Shown here: positions 63,347 through 64,000 of the stretch, one piece after another | Numbering within the stretch: the stretch's first letter is position 1 | Layout: every line of letters starts with the position of its first letter | From: Burkholderia sp. Bp9143 | GTDB taxonomy: Bacteria > Pseudomonadota > Gammaproteobacteria > Burkholderiales > Burkholderiaceae | Reading direction: 5' to 3' | Assembly (NCBI RefSeq): GCF_003853645.1 | Contig: NZ_QTPO01000040.1 | Span: 19,023 to 83,022, forward strand | Length of the DNA: 64,000 bases | Notes under the pieces: model-generated | Databases searched by the model: none | What the model saw: only the letters and a program-made list of their open reading frames with translations | Told to the model about the DNA's origin: nothing | Made by a program: the position numbers and the translations under genes

Positions 63347-63664
63347 TCAGAGCAGAATGAACTCGTCGTTGTCGACGTAGAACACGAATGCGTCGAACAA
63401 TTGCGCGACGCTCGGTTCGTCGACCTGGTCATGCGCGTTGATCACGATGTCCTCGATCGTCGCGCTGTTCAGCGTGACGCGCCAGCCGGGTTGCGGTGCG
63501 GTGGCGGGGGGCGTGTCGGCTTCGGCTTGCTGGGCGGCTTCGATGAATGCGCCCTCGGTATCGAGCGTCCACGGCATCGGCGGCAGGCAGAGCCATCCGG
63601 AGAAGTCGCCGGGGTGTTCGAGGATGTGTTTCAGCGACGCGGTGGTCGTGATGGTGGTCGGCAT
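63347..63664 (-). CDS. Small acidic cytoplasmic protein, DUF7716-like
   Basis: A 105-residue acidic protein without signal peptide or membrane helix. The N-terminus SLKHILEHPGDFSGWLCLPPMPWTLDTEGAF and the C-terminus SVAQLFDAFVFYVDNDEFILL resemble DUF7716 by memory; that assignment is tentative. Small acidic proteins like this near T6SS loci are sometimes immunity proteins, but no toxin gene is adjacent. It has its own AT-rich 5' side (63665-63710), with no strong promoter identified. Confidence 0.6.
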   Translation of the reverse strand: MPTTITTTASLKHILEHPGDFSGWLCLPPMPWTLDTEGAFIEAAQQAEADTPPATAPQPGWRVTLNSATIEDIVINAHDQVDEPSVAQLFDAFVFYVDNDEFILL

Positions 63665-63843
63665 GGGTATACGGCTGTATGGCTTGGTGAATGCGGTGCT
63701 GAGATCGTGACGTCACGGTTGCAGGCCGTGATTATGCCAACTCCGGGACCGTAAGATTGGCCAGCGTTCGTTGTCGGCCGATCTGCTGAGCCTATCCGAA
63801 CCTTTGTGTGTGAGGCATAAACTGATGGCCAAGGAGCCACTTT

Positions 63844-63966
63844 ATGCCACGCAAACGTAAGGAAGAAGCGGCCGTAGAACCGGGCAAGGGCTTGAACCTG
63901 GACCCGGAACTGATCAAGCAACTTGAACCGCGCCGGGAATCGTGGAGGCCGGTTGGTTTAAGTTAA
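63844..63966 (+). pseudogene. Truncated 5' end of an IS256-family transposase
   Basis: The ATG at 63844 opens 40 codons: MPRKRKEEAAVEPGKGLNLD, PELIKQL, then EPRRESWRPVGLS and a TAA stop. The first 27 residues match the N-terminus of IS256-family transposases common in Burkholderia, which normally run to about 400 residues. After LIKQL the frame enters unrelated sequence, so the element was cut by recombination. A GTGTGTGAGGCATAAACTGATGG segment (about 63804-63827) precedes it, as in the leader of such elements. No second terminal repeat is visible up to 64000. Confidence 0.65.
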
Positions 63967-64000
63967 TGCAGGCAAGTCAGCGGCATTTCTGAGTTGCCTG

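Overview
The window is high-GC chromosomal DNA of a Burkholderia, most likely a member of the Burkholderia cepacia complex. The basis is the codon bias (G or C at almost every third position), the hemA-prfA-prmC-grxD-ubiX run, and a type VI secretion (T6SS) locus with the gene order known from B. cenocepacia. The species call is inference from gene content and order; no search was run.

Layout. Bases 1-20,000 are mostly housekeeping: a partial dsbC, a UbiH-type hydroxylase, ychF, a GabP-type permease, an MFS/LysR divergent pair, ettA, an isochorismatase-fold hydrolase overlapping a HAD phosphatase, aminopeptidase P, a response regulator with a degenerate receiver domain, and hemA-prfA-prmC-grxD-ubiX (haem entry step, translation termination, monothiol glutaredoxin, flavin prenyltransferase). 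Bases 20,000-34,300 hold an amino-acid permease, a cold-shock gene with a clear sigma-70 promoter and long leader, a YegD-like Hsp70, a nitroreductase, an MFS exporter divergent from a TetR regulator with two matching operator-like palindromes between them, two methyltransferases, a WHy-domain lipoprotein, a secreted M1 peptidase lipoprotein and a ZntB/CorA transporter.

Bases 34,460-63,260 are a complete T6SS. The left block on the + strand is a TagX-like peptidoglycan endopeptidase, tssM, tagF and an OmpA-domain protein. The central block on the - strand is a TPR lipoprotein, tssB, tssC, hcp, tssE, tssF, tssG, tssH, tssA and vgrG. The right block on the + strand is tssJ, tssK and tssL. Together they encode the membrane complex (TssJLM), baseplate (TssEFGK, VgrG), sheath and tube (TssBC, Hcp), the cap/organiser (TssA) and the recycling ATPase (ClpV).

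The most interesting part is the 3' end of the central operon, 43,277-46,602. Directly after vgrG, and overlapping its stop region, lies an AT-richer cassette. It holds a 468-residue protein with hydrophobic helices near its C-terminus, followed by two related polytopic membrane proteins and a small remnant-like ORF. This looks like an acquired VgrG-linked membrane-targeting effector with duplicated immunity proteins. The VgrG has a C-terminal beta-rich extension that could be the loading platform.

The right edge carries a small DUF-like protein and the truncated 5' end of an IS256-family transposase gene.
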